A stretch of DNA of 64,000 nt from Flavonifractor sp. AGMB03687 (GTDB taxonomy: Bacteria > Bacillota > Clostridia > Oscillospirales > Oscillospiraceae), in NCBI RefSeq assembly GCF_017811815.1, contig NZ_JADKZI010000002.1:496001-560000 (forward strand), in the 5' to 3' direction. Shown here one piece after another: positions 9,702-18,281 of the stretch (its first letter is position 1; the number at the start of each line of letters is the position of its first letter). The notes under the pieces were generated by a model. It made no database searches. It saw nothing but the letters and a program-made list of their open reading frames with translations, and was not told the DNA's origin. Made by a program: the position numbers and the translations under genes.

Positions 9702-10715
9702 ATGAATTACGTCACACTTGGTAAAACTGGTCTCAAGGTCGCCCAGGTTTCTTTCGGCGGCATTCCCATTCAGCGCTCCGACGCCGAAAACACCCGCGCG
9801 GTTGTGGACAAGCTGGAGCAGTACGGCATGAACTACATCGACACCGCCCGCGGCTACACCGTATCTGAGGAGTACCTGGGCGCTGCTCTGGAGGGCCGCC
9901 GGGACAAGTTCATCCTGGCCACCAAGTCCATGGCTCGTGACAAAGAGTCCATGGCCAAGGACATCGACATCAGCCTGAAAAACCTGCGCACCGATCACAT
10001 CGACGTCTACCAGATCCACAACCTGCCCGAGGCCGAGATCGACAAGGTGTTCGGCGAGGGCGGTGCCTGGGAGGCTCTGGAGGAGGCCAAGGCCGCCGGC
10101 AAGATCGGCCATCTGGGCGTCACCGCCCACAATGTGGACGCTCTGAAGAAGATGCTGGAGCTCCACGGCGACAAGATCGAGACTGTCATGTTCCCCTACA
10201 ACATCGTGGAGATCCACGGCCACGAGGTGCTGAAGAAGGCCCGTGAGATGGGCATCGGCACCATCGCCATGAAGCCCATGGCCGGCGGCAACCTGGACGA
10301 CTGGAACCTGGCCCTGCGGTTCATCGCCGCCTCCGGCGTCATTGACATCTCCATCCCCGGCATGGGCTCCCCCGAGGAGGCCGACCGCAACGCCGAGGCT
10401 GCCGAGCACTTCTCTCCCCTCACCCAGGAGGAGCTGGCCGAGTGCGACCGCATCCGCAAGGAGCTGGGCAACGAGTTCTGCCGCCGCTGCAACTACTGTG
10501 CTCCCTGCCCCAACGGCATCAACATCCCCAACTGCTTCCTGATGGCCAACTACGCCCGCAAGTACGGCCTGGCCGACTGGGCCAAGGCCCGGTACGACGC
10601 CATGCAGTACCACGCCGGCTCCTGCGTCCAGTGCGGCGCCTGCGAGAAGCGCTGCCCCTACAACCTGCCCATCCGTGACATGCTGACCAAGGTGGCCGAT
10701 CTGTTCGGCTATTGA
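9702..10715 (+). CDS. Aldo/keto reductase with C-terminal ferredoxin-like domain
   Basis: 337 residues. The N-terminal AKR barrel starts MNYVTLGKTGLKVAQVSFGG, with the catalytic region NYIDTARGYTVSEEYLG (Asp and Tyr) and HIDVYQIHNLP. The last ~80 residues carry cysteine clusters: CRRCNYCAPCPNGINIPNC and CVQCGACEKRCP, the second fitting a 4Fe-4S site. Such fused Fe-S aldo/keto reductases are common in anaerobes; substrates are mostly unknown. It is the second passenger gene between uvrB and uvrA. Confidence 0.87.
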   Translation: MNYVTLGKTGLKVAQVSFGGIPIQRSDAENTRAVVDKLEQYGMNYIDTARGYTVSEEYLGAALEGRRDKFILATKSMARDKESMAKDIDISLKNLRTDHIDVYQIHNLPEAEIDKVFGEGGAWEALEEAKAAGKIGHLGVTAHNVDALKKMLELHGDKIETVMFPYNIVEIHGHEVLKKAREMGIGTIAMKPMAGGNLDDWNLALRFIAASGVIDISIPGMGSPEEADRNAEAAEHFSPLTQEELAECDRIRKELGNEFCRRCNYCAPCPNGINIPNCFLMANYARKYGLADWAKARYDAMQYHAGSCVQCGACEKRCPYNLPIRDMLTKVADLFGY

Positions 10716-10738
10716 TCCGTTCCAAAGGAGGCACCTCC

Positions 10739-11119
10739 ATGGTTCCGCGGAAGAAATTTCTCTACCTGCCCGAGGCCGTCAATGACAGCTTTACCATCTT
10801 CCCATCTGACGGCCCTGTCTCCGCTCCGGAGCCACAAGATCCCACCCCGCCCCAGCCCCCGGAGGGCCCAGCAGGAATCTATCCCTGCCCCTGCTGCGGG
10901 TACCTCACCTTTCCCGTCCCCAAGGAGGAGGCCATCGCCTACATCTGTCCGGTATGCTTTTGGGAAAACGACGTGTTTGACCCCGGCGAGGACGACCCCA
11001 GCGATGAAAACCATGGCATGACTCTGCGGCAGGGCCGGGAAAATTACCGGAACTGGGGCGCGGTCCGGGAGGATTTGGTGGGCTTTGCCCGCCCGCCCCG
11101 TCCGGAAGAGGTGCCCTGA
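10739..11119 (+). CDS. CPCC-family cysteine-rich protein
   Basis: 126 residues. A Pro-rich N-terminal third leads to [11 protein letters not shown] and [13 protein letters not shown], the paired CxxC knuckles and following acidic run of the Cys_rich_CPCC family (possible zinc ribbon). ATG 10739 follows AAAGGAGG at the right spacing; a TTG at 10712 overlapping the aldo/keto reductase end is less likely. Function unknown. uvrA starts 25 bases later. Confidence 0.78.
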   Translation: MVPRKKFLYLPEAVNDSFTIFPSDGPVSAPEPQDPTPPQPPEGPAGIYPCPCCGYLTFPVPKEEAIAYICPVCFWENDVFDPGEDDPSDENHGMTLRQGRENYRNWGAVREDLVGFARPPRPEEVP

Positions 11120-11144
11120 TACCCAAAAAAGGAGACCAACATCT

Positions 11145-13970
11145 ATGCTCGATCATATTTCCGTCAAAGGAGCCCGGGCAAACAATTTAAAAAACATCGA
11201 CGTGGACATCCCCCGTGACAAGCTGGTGGTGCTCACCGGCCTGTCCGGCAGCGGCAAGTCCTCTCTGGCCTTCGATACCATCTACGCCGAGGGACAGCGC
11301 CGCTACGTGGAGTCCCTGTCCTCCTATGCCCGGATGTTTTTGGGTCAGATGGAGAAGCCCGATGTGGACTACATTGACGGCCTCTCCCCCGCCATCTCCA
11401 TTGACCAGAAGACCACCTCCAAAAACCCCCGCTCCACCGTGGGCACCGTCACCGAGATCTACGACTACCTGCGTCTGCTGTGGGCCCGGGTGGGCACACC
11501 CCACTGCCCCAAGTGCGGCAAGGAGATCCAGCAGCAGACTATTGACCAGATCATTGACCAGGTGCTGGAGCTGCCTGAGGCCACCCGCATCCAGGTCATG
11601 GCCCCGGTGGTCCGCGGCAAGAAGGGCACCCACCAGAAGCTGCTGGAGGATGCCCGTAAGTCGGGCTATGTCCGCTGCCGGGTGGACGGCTCCCTGTACG
11701 ACCTGACGGAAGAGATTGAGCTGGACAAGAATAAGAAGCACAACATCGAGATCGTGGTGGACCGTCTGGTCATCAAAGAGGACATCGCCCGCCGGCTCAC
11801 CGACTCGGTGGAGGTGGCCTCCAACCTGGCCGGCGGCCTGGTGGTCATCAACATCGTGGGCGAGGACCGGGACATTATGTTCTCCCAGAACTACGCCTGT
11901 GAGGACTGCGGCATCTCCATCGAGGAGCTGTCGCCCCGGATGTTCTCCTTCAACAACCCCTTCGGCGCCTGCCCCACCTGTACCGGCCTGGGCTCCCAGC
12001 TGAAGGTGGACCCCGATCTCATCATCCCCAACAAGGAGCTGTCCATCCTGGAGGGGGCCATCACCGCCTCCGGCTGGAACAACATCAAGGGAGACTCCAT
12101 CTCCCGGATGTACTTTGAGGCCCTGTCCAAGAAGTACAACTTCAAGCTGAACACCCCGGTGAAGGACCTGCCGCCTGAGATCATGGATATCATTCTCTAC
12201 GGCACCAAGGGGGAAAAGCTGAAGCTGACCTATGAGCGGGAGAACGGCCACGGTACCCTGATGCAGCCCTTTGAGGGCATCATCAACAACCTGGAGCGCC
12301 GCTATCGTGAGACCCAGTCCGACGCCATGCGCCGGGATCTGGAGGACTGCATGAGCGAGCGCCCCTGCCCCGACTGCGGCGGCAAGCGCCTGCGGAAGGA
12401 GGCCCTGGCCGTCACCGTGGGCGGAATCAACATTGATACCTTCTGCCGCAAATCGGTAACCGAAGCCCTGGATTTTGTGGACCATCTGGAGCTCTCCGCC
12501 CAGAAAATGCTCATTGCCGACCGGATTCTGAAGGAGATCAAGAGCCGTCTGGGCTTCCTCCAGAGCGTGGGCCTGCAATACCTTACCCTGAGCCGGGCGG
12601 CCGCCACTTTGTCCGGCGGCGAGAGCCAGCGCATCCGGCTGGCCACCCAGATCGGCTCCTCCCTGATGGGGGTGCTCTACATTCTGGACGAGCCCTCCAT
12701 CGGCCTGCACCAGCGGGACAACGACAAGCTCCTGGCCACCCTGAAGCACCTGCGGGACCTGGGCAACACCCTGTTGGTGGTGGAGCACGACGAGGACACT
12801 ATGCGGGAAGCCGACTACATCGTGGATATCGGCCCCGGCGCCGGCGTCCACGGCGGTCAGGTGGTGGCCTGCGGCACCGCCCAGGAGATCATGGACAACC
12901 CGGCCTCCATCACCGGCGACTACCTGTCCGGCCGGAAGAAGATCCCCGTCCCTTCTGAGCGTCGGACCGGCAACGGCCACTTCCTCACCGTCAAGGGGGC
13001 GGCGGAGAACAACCTCCAGAACATCGACGTATCCATCCCTCTGGGCACCTTTACCTGCGTCACCGGCGTGTCCGGCTCCGGCAAATCCTCCCTAGTCAAC
13101 GAGATCCTCTATAAGCGGCTGGCCGCCGACCTGAACCGGGCCAAGACCCGGCCGGGCAAGCACGCCGCCATCGAGGGCGAGGAATTTCTGGACAAGATCA
13201 TCGCCATCGACCAGTCCCCCATCGGCCGTACCCCCCGGTCCAACCCGGCCACCTATACCGGGCTCTTCAACGACATCCGGGACCTGTTCGCCTCCACGCC
13301 TGACGCCAAGACCCGGGGCTACGGCCCCGGCCGGTTCTCCTTCAATGTGCGGGGCGGCCGGTGTGAGGCCTGCCAGGGCGACGGTCTCATCAAGATCGAG
13401 ATGCACTTTTTGCCCGACATCTACGTGCCCTGCGAGGTGTGTAAGGGCAAGCGGTACAACCGGGAGACCCTGGAGGTGCGCTACAAGGGCAAGAACATCT
13501 ATGAGGTGCTGGACATGACGGTGGAGGAAGCCCTCCCCTTCTTCGAGCACCTGCCCAAGCTGTACAACAAGCTCCAAACCCTGTACGAGGTGGGTCTCAG
13601 CTATGTGAAGTTGGGCCAGCCCTCCACCGAGCTGTCCGGCGGCGAGGCCCAGCGGGTCAAGCTGGCCACCGAGCTGGCCAAGCGCTCCACCGGAAAGACC
13701 ATCTATATTCTGGACGAGCCCACCACCGGCCTTCATACCGCCGACGTGCATAAGCTCATCGAGGTGCTCCAGAAGCTGGTGGAAGCAGGCAACACCGTGG
13801 TGGTCATTGAGCACAACCTGGACGTGATCAAGACCGCCGACCACGTCATTGACCTGGGCCCCGAGGGCGGCTCCGGCGGCGGCACTATCGTGGCCACCGG
13901 TACCCCCGAGGAGGTGGCCCAGTGTCCCGCCTCCTACACCGGCCACTATCTGAAACGGATGCTGGAGTGA
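11145..13970 (+). CDS. uvrA: Excinuclease ABC subunit A
   Basis: 941 residues, full length. The damage-recognition ATPase of nucleotide excision repair, with two ABC modules: Walker [15 protein letters not shown] (near residue 30) and [13 protein letters not shown], signatures [12 protein letters not shown] and [12 protein letters not shown], and zinc modules CPKCGKE, CPDCGG and CEACQGDG...CEVCKG. Start ATG 11145 follows AAAGGAGA; a longer frame from 11085 overlaps the CPCC gene. No LexA box lies directly upstream, so SOS induction would have to come by read-through from the uvrB promoter 4.2 kb away. Confidence 0.97.
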   Translation: MLDHISVKGARANNLKNIDVDIPRDKLVVLTGLSGSGKSSLAFDTIYAEGQRRYVESLSSYARMFLGQMEKPDVDYIDGLSPAISIDQKTTSKNPRSTVGTVTEIYDYLRLLWARVGTPHCPKCGKEIQQQTIDQIIDQVLELPEATRIQVMAPVVRGKKGTHQKLLEDARKSGYVRCRVDGSLYDLTEEIELDKNKKHNIEIVVDRLVIKEDIARRLTDSVEVASNLAGGLVVINIVGEDRDIMFSQNYACEDCGISIEELSPRMFSFNNPFGACPTCTGLGSQLKVDPDLIIPNKELSILEGAITASGWNNIKGDSISRMYFEALSKKYNFKLNTPVKDLPPEIMDIILYGTKGEKLKLTYERENGHGTLMQPFEGIINNLERRYRETQSDAMRRDLEDCMSERPCPDCGGKRLRKEALAVTVGGINIDTFCRKSVTEALDFVDHLELSAQKMLIADRILKEIKSRLGFLQSVGLQYLTLSRAAATLSGGESQRIRLATQIGSSLMGVLYILDEPSIGLHQRDNDKLLATLKHLRDLGNTLLVVEHDEDTMREADYIVDIGPGAGVHGGQVVACGTAQEIMDNPASITGDYLSGRKKIPVPSERRTGNGHFLTVKGAAENNLQNIDVSIPLGTFTCVTGVSGSGKSSLVNEILYKRLAADLNRAKTRPGKHAAIEGEEFLDKIIAIDQSPIGRTPRSNPATYTGLFNDIRDLFASTPDAKTRGYGPGRFSFNVRGGRCEACQGDGLIKIEMHFLPDIYVPCEVCKGKRYNRETLEVRYKGKNIYEVLDMTVEEALPFFEHLPKLYNKLQTLYEVGLSYVKLGQPSTELSGGEAQRVKLATELAKRSTGKTIYILDEPTTGLHTADVHKLIEVLQKLVEAGNTVVVIEHNLDVIKTADHVIDLGPEGGSGGGTIVATGTPEEVAQCPASYTGHYLKRMLE

Positions 13971-14009
13971 TCCGGATAGGTCTGTCATTTTATTACAAAC
14001 TGTAGAGAA

Positions 14010-14044
14010 ACGGGCGCGCTGCACCATGCAGCGCGCCCGTTTTC
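14010..14044 (+). terminator. Rho-independent terminator after uvrA
   Basis: A 14-bp perfect stem (ACGGGCGCGCTGCA and its complement) with a three-base loop, followed by TTTT. It ends the uvrB-uvrA unit. Confidence 0.92.
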
Positions 14045-14065
14045 TGTCAAATTTGCAAAGATGCG

Positions 14066-14094
14066 TTGACAAAACAGCGTTATTGTATTATACT
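14066..14094 (+). promoter_or_regulatory. Promoter of the 3-hydroxyacyl-CoA dehydrogenase gene
   Basis: TTGACA 14066-14071, spacer 17, TATACT 14089-14094. A perfect 12-bp palindrome (ACTGCTAGCAGT, 14092-14103) overlaps the -10 edge, and a 15-base palindrome with 7-bp arms (GTTTATA/TATAAAC, 14115-14129) follows. Both could be operators; neither matches the Rex consensus. Confidence 0.85.
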
Positions 14095-14157
14095 GCTAGC
14101 AGTTAAACCATTTAGTTTATAATATAAACGTGAATTTTTTTAACAGGAGGCAGCGTT

Positions 14158-15102
14158 ATGAGCATTCGGAATGTGGTTCTCATCGGCGGCGGCGTACTGG
14201 GCAGTCAGATCGCCTACCAGACCGCCTACAAAGGCTTTCACGTCACCATCTGGCTGAGGAGCGATGCCTCCATCGGCCGGGCCCAGCCCAAGCTGCAGCG
14301 GCTCCACGACATCTATGTAGCGGAGCTCACCGCCGCCAAGTCCAGCCCCGGTCCCTACAGCGCCGGACTGCTGGAAAATGGCCGCACCTACACCCCGGAG
14401 GAGATCGATCAGCGCATTGCTCAAGCCGACGCCGCCCTGAAGGGCCTCACCCTGACCACCGACCTGGCCGGTGCGGTGAAGGATGCCGACCTGGTCATTG
14501 AGGCTCTGGCGGAGGTGCCCCAGCAGAAGATCGAGTTCTATCAGATGCTGGCTCCCCTGCTGCCGGAAAAGACCATCCTGGCCACCAACACCTCTACCCT
14601 GCTCCCCTCCTCCCTGGCTCAGTACACCGGCCGTCCGGAGAAGTATCTGGCCCTCCACTTCGCCAACAACATCTGGAAGCTGAATACTGCAGAGGTCATG
14701 GGCCACCCCGGCACCGACCCGGCGGCCTATGAGGAGGTAGCCCAGTTTGCCGCTGACATCGGTATGGTGCCTCTGCGGCTGAAGAAGGAAAAGGACGGCT
14801 ACCTGCTCAACTCCATGCTGGTCCCCTTCCTGATGGCGGCTCAGAGCCTATGGGCGGAGGACATAGCCGACTTTGAGACCATCGACAAGACCTGGGTGCT
14901 GGCCACTGGCGCCCCCATGGGTCCCTTCCGCATCCTGGATATCGTGGGCATCACCACGGCGTACAACATCCTCACCAACATCCCTGCCGCCGCCGACCCC
15001 AATACCACCTACGGCAAGATGGCAAAGCGGCTGAAAGAAGAGTACATCGACACCGGCAAGCTGGGCATCAACGCCGGTGAGGGCTTTTACAAGTACAAAT
15101 AA
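14158..15102 (+). CDS. hbd: 3-hydroxyacyl-CoA dehydrogenase (3-hydroxybutyryl-CoA dehydrogenase family)
   Basis: 314 residues. NAD(P)-dependent interconversion of 3-hydroxyacyl-CoA and 3-ketoacyl-CoA. The Rossmann start VVLIGGGVLGSQIAYQTAYKG is clear, then DLVIEALAE, the catalytic Ser region NTSTLLPSS, His in ALHFANN and Glu in LNTAEVMG. It is about 30 residues longer than typical clostridial Hbd, with extra sequence in the helical arm (residues ~45-80). It stands alone with its own promoter (ribosome site AGGAGG) and terminator and no other butyrate-pathway gene beside it, so the physiological substrate is open. Confidence 0.88.
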   Translation: MSIRNVVLIGGGVLGSQIAYQTAYKGFHVTIWLRSDASIGRAQPKLQRLHDIYVAELTAAKSSPGPYSAGLLENGRTYTPEEIDQRIAQADAALKGLTLTTDLAGAVKDADLVIEALAEVPQQKIEFYQMLAPLLPEKTILATNTSTLLPSSLAQYTGRPEKYLALHFANNIWKLNTAEVMGHPGTDPAAYEEVAQFAADIGMVPLRLKKEKDGYLLNSMLVPFLMAAQSLWAEDIADFETIDKTWVLATGAPMGPFRILDIVGITTAYNILTNIPAAADPNTTYGKMAKRLKEEYIDTGKLGINAGEGFYKYK

Positions 15103-15116
15103 GTACCCACTCCAAA

Positions 15117-15150
15117 AAGGGGCGCCGCGCATCGCGCGGCGCCCCTTTTC
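15117..15150. terminator. Bidirectional terminator
   Basis: Long GC stem (GGGGCGCCGCGC/GCGCGGCGCCCC) with loop ATC, A-run before and T-run after. It serves both the dehydrogenase and the convergent flavoprotein gene. Confidence 0.9.
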
Positions 15151-15612
15151 TTATTCCTTGTACAGACGCTTCCGTCCGCTGACCTGCTCCAGGTCGATCC
15201 GCCACACCGCGGTGCGGGGCAGGTGCTGCTCAATGACCTCCTCCACCCGTTCCGGGCATTTGGGGGCGTATTTTTGACAGATGGCCCGCAGGGCCTCCCT
15301 CTGCTCCTCCGGGTCGGTCACTTCATGGGCGGTGCCCCGGGCCACGGCGCTGGTGAACTCGGTCTCGTAGGCCTCCTGCACCACCCGCTGATGGCCCACG
15401 GCGGTGAGGCACACCTGGGGGTGGAGCTTCAGGCAGTCCAGCTTTTCTCCCTGTAACCTGGAGTGGAAATAAACTGCCTCCCCCACCCGGACCCCGTTGA
15501 GGGGCATACAATAGGGCATCCCCTCCCCGTCGTTTACCGCCAGTACCATGTATTCACACCGGTCCAGGGCCTCCAGCCCCACGTCCCGTCCGTCTGTCCG
15601 CTTCATATACAT
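15151..15612 (-). CDS. Pyridoxamine 5'-phosphate oxidase-related flavoprotein (NimA-like)
   Basis: About 153 residues from ATG 15612 (ATG 15606 is equally possible). The split-barrel flavin-binding pattern of the Pyridox_ox_2/Nim group is seen: LEALDRCEYMVLAVNDGEGMPYCMPLN in residues ~10-37, then VYFHSRLQGEKLDCL and a typical C-terminus. Relatives include nitroimidazole reductases but most have no known substrate, so drug resistance should not be assumed. The longer frame up to 15747 runs through the next promoter and is unlikely. It is divergent from the ArsR gene. Confidence 0.75.
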   Translation of the reverse strand: MYMKRTDGRDVGLEALDRCEYMVLAVNDGEGMPYCMPLNGVRVGEAVYFHSRLQGEKLDCLKLHPQVCLTAVGHQRVVQEAYETEFTSAVARGTAHEVTDPEEQREALRAICQKYAPKCPERVEEVIEQHLPRTAVWRIDLEQVSGRKRLYKE

Positions 15613-15698
15613 CCGTCCCTTCCGCCCCGGAGGGCCTGTTCTCTCCCCCATCATACCCCCGTCCGCCCGTTGTCGCAAGAAAAACTTCCATTCCCCCC

Positions 15699-15726
15699 TT
15701 GACATCCCGTTCAGCCAGTATATAAT
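15699..15726 (+). promoter_or_regulatory. Promoter of the Zn/Cd efflux operon
   Basis: TTGACA 15699-15704 and TATAAT 15721-15726, spacer 16, both perfect hexamers. The ArsR-type operator begins at the next base. Confidence 0.88.
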
Positions 15727-15752
15727 AACATATGAACAATAGCTCATATGTT
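15727..15752 (+). promoter_or_regulatory. ArsR/SmtB-family operator
   Basis: Perfect inverted repeat: arms AACATATGA and TCATATGTT separated by eight bases, just downstream of the -10 and before the regulator gene. The TATGAAC/TCATA pattern resembles CadC/SmtB/ZiaR sites. Repression relieved by metal is inferred. Confidence 0.85.
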
Positions 15753-15771
15753 ATCAGAAAGGATGGTCACC

Positions 15772-16134
15772 ATGACAGACAGCAACGGCGTGGAGCGGTG
15801 CGACTTCAGCCACGTCCACCAGGAGATCGTGGACAAGGTGGAGCGCACCATGCCGGAGGATGAGATTCTCTATGATCTGGCGGAGCTGTTCAAGATCTTC
15901 GGGGACTCCACCCGCATCAAGATCCTGTATGTGCTCTTTGAATCGGAGATGTGCGTGTGCGACATCGCCAAGCTGCTGGGCATGACCCAGTCGGCCATCT
16001 CCCACCAGCTTCGGGCGCTGAAGCAGAGCAAGCTGGTAAAATACCGCCGGGAGGGCAAAACCGTCTTCTACTCCCTGGCAGACGGCCATGTCCGCACCAT
16101 TCTGGGCCAGGGCATGGAACACATTGCGGAATGA
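15772..16134 (+). CDS. ArsR-family metal-sensing repressor (CadC/ZiaR-like)
   Basis: 120 residues. Winged helix-turn-helix with the family start ELFKIFGDSTRIKILYVLFE, the metal-site helix EMCVCDIAKLLGM, recognition helix QSAISHQLRALKQSKLVKYRREG, and a C-terminal helix with ADGHVRTI...EHIAE. CVCD plus a His/Asp-containing last helix is typical of Cd/Pb/Zn sensors. ATG 15772 is favoured by AAAGGA nine bases upstream. First gene of a three-gene efflux operon, adjacent to its presumed operator, so autoregulation is likely. Confidence 0.88.
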   Translation: MTDSNGVERCDFSHVHQEIVDKVERTMPEDEILYDLAELFKIFGDSTRIKILYVLFESEMCVCDIAKLLGMTQSAISHQLRALKQSKLVKYRREGKTVFYSLADGHVRTILGQGMEHIAE

Positions 16135-16150
16135 GAGGAGTTTGTATACC

Positions 16151-16372
16151 ATGAAAAAGACATTCAAGATGAGAGATCTGGACTGCGCCAACTGCGCCGC
16201 CAAGATGGAAAACGCCATCCGCAAGCTGGACGGGGTGAACAGCGCCACCATCAGCTTCATGACCCAGAAGCTGACTCTGGACGCCGACGACGCCCGGTTC
16301 GACGAGATCCTCCAGCAGGCGGCCAAGGTCTGCAAGAAGGTGGAGCCCGACTGCACCATCATCATTCCGTAA
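16151..16372 (+). CDS. Stand-alone heavy-metal-associated (HMA) domain protein
   Basis: 73 residues, one ferredoxin-like HMA fold: MKKTFKMRDLDCANCAAKM with the metal-binding DCANC, then IRKLDGVNSATISFMTQKLTL. It ends with an extra Cys pair (CKKVEPDC). In most ZntA/CadA pumps this domain is the N-terminus of the ATPase; here it is a separate gene 13 bases upstream of an ATPase that lacks it. It could be a soluble donor or regulatory domain acting in trans. Ribosome site GAGGAG. Confidence 0.88.
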   Translation: MKKTFKMRDLDCANCAAKMENAIRKLDGVNSATISFMTQKLTLDADDARFDEILQQAAKVCKKVEPDCTIIIP

Positions 16373-16385
16373 GGAGCGAGGTGCT

Positions 16386-18240
16386 ATGACCAAGAAGCAG
16401 CGGCGGATGCTGATCCGCATATTAGCCAGCGGCGTGCTGTTTGTGGCAGCGATCCTGCTCCCCCTGTCCGAGTGGGGGCGGCTGGCCGCCTTTCTGGTGC
16501 CCTACGCCGTTATCGGCTGGGATGTGCTGTGGCGGGCGGTGCGCAACATCGCCCACGGGCAGGTCTTTGACGAAAACTTCCTGATGGCCCTGGCCACCAT
16601 CGGTGCCCTGGCCATCGGAGAGTACCCGGAGGCCGTCTTTGTCATGTTGTTCTATCAGGTGGGCGAGCTGTTCCAGAGCTACGCGGTGGACCGGTCCCGC
16701 AAATCCATCGCTGCCCTCATGGACATCCGCCCCGACTACGCCAACATCGAGACGGAGGATGGTCTGAAGCAGGTGGACCCGGAGGAGGTGGCAGTGGGAG
16801 ACGCCATCGTCATCAAGGCCGGTGAGCGCATCCCCTTGGACGGCTTGGTGCTGGAGGGCAGTTCTACCCTGGATACCGCCGCTCTCACCGGCGAATCCCT
16901 ACCCCGGCAGATCCAGCCCGGCGACGACGTGATCTCCGGCTGCGTCAACCTGTCCGGCCTGCTGAAGGTCCAGGTCACCCGGGCCTTTGAGGAGTCCACC
17001 GTCTCCAGAATCCTGGACCTGGTGGAGAACGCAGGCAGCCGAAAGGCCAAGGCGGAGCATTTCATCACCCGCTTTGCCCGCTGGTACACCCCCATTGTAG
17101 TGCTGGCCGCCGTGGTCCTGGCCATCCTCCCTCCCCTGTTCACTCAAGTGGGCTGGCTGGACTCCATCCAGCGGGCCCTCAACTTCCTGGTGGTGTCCTG
17201 TCCCTGCGCCCTGGTGATCTCGGTGCCCCTCTCCTTCTTCGGCGGCATCGGCGGCGCCTCCCGGGCCGGCATCCTGGTGAAAGGTGGCAACTACCTGGAG
17301 GTACTGGCCAAAACGGAGATCGTGGTGTTCGACAAGACAGGCACCCTGACCCAGGGCGTCTTCAACGTCACTGCAATCCACCCCGACCACTGCGACGAGG
17401 GCAAGCTGCTGGAGCTGGCCGCCCTGGCGGAATGTGTCTCCGACCACCCCATCTCCCGCTCCCTGCTGGACGCCTGGGGCCAGATTCCCGACCGCAGCCG
17501 GGTCACCCAGGCAGAGGAGCTGTCCGGCCGGGGCGTCCGGGCCGTGGTGGACGACAGGGTCATCTGCGCCGGCAACGACAAGCTGATGGAGGACATCGGC
17601 GTTACCTGGCACCCCTGCCACCCACGTGGGCACCACCGTCCATGTGGCCGCCGACGGGGTCTATCTGGGCCACATCGTTATCTCCGACCAGGTAAAACCG
17701 GACGCCCAGCAGGCCATTGCCGCCCTCAAGGCGGCAGGTGTCCGCAAGACGGTAATGCTCACCGGCGACGCCAAACCGGTGGGCGAGGCGGTGGCCGCCC
17801 AGTTGGGGCTGGACGAGGTCCACGCCCAGCTGCTCCCCGCCGACAAGGTGGACCGGGTGGAAGCCCTGTTAAAGGAGGTCTCCCCCAAGGGCGCCCTGGC
17901 CTTCGTGGGGGACGGCATTAACGACGCCCCCGTCCTCTCCCGGGCCGATGTGGGCATCGCCATGGGAGCCCTGGGCTCCGACGCCGCCATCGAGGCCGCC
18001 GACATCGTCCTGATGGACGACAAACCCTCCAAGCTGGCTCAGGCTATCGCCATTGCCCGGCGCACCCTGGTCATCGTGCGGCAGAACATCATCTTCGCCC
18101 TGGCAGTCAAGCTGCTGGTGCTGGTGCTCAGTGCTATCGGCCAGGCCAACATGTGGCAGGCGGTCTTTGCCGACGTAGGCGTGTCGGTCATCGCCATTCT
18201 CAACGCCATGCGGGCCATGAGTATCCCAAAACAGGCATAA
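16386..18240 (+). pseudogene. cadA: P1B-type Zn/Cd-transporting ATPase, split by a one-base frameshift
   Basis: Two frames join into one pump of about 617 residues. The first (from ATG 16386) carries the membrane helices, TGES, the ion-binding SCPCALVIS and the phosphorylation site DKTGTLT. The second (from about 17624 to 18240) carries MLTGD, GDGINDAPVLSRADVG and the last two helices. At 17621-17623 the sequence has CCC; removing one C restores CHHVGTTVHVAADG, the expected family sequence. CPC with C-terminal NMWQAVFADVGVSV fits the Zn/Cd/Pb subgroup. Either a true inactivating insertion or an assembly error in a short C run. No HMA domain; see the preceding gene. Confidence 0.85.
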
Positions 18241-18241
18241 T

Positions 18242-18276
18242 AAAACGCGAGCCAGACATCTGGCTCGCGTTTTTTG
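18242..18276 (+). terminator. Terminator of the Zn/Cd operon
   Basis: Perfect stem ACGCGAGCCAGA/TCTGGCTCGCGT, two-base loop, six T. The A-run upstream makes it usable by the convergent SLH gene too. Confidence 0.9.
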
Positions 18277-18281
18277 TTTGT

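Noticed and set aside
14100..14129. Rex operator before the 3-hydroxyacyl-CoA dehydrogenase
   Set aside because: The palindromes there do not match TTGTTAA-N4-TTAACAA.
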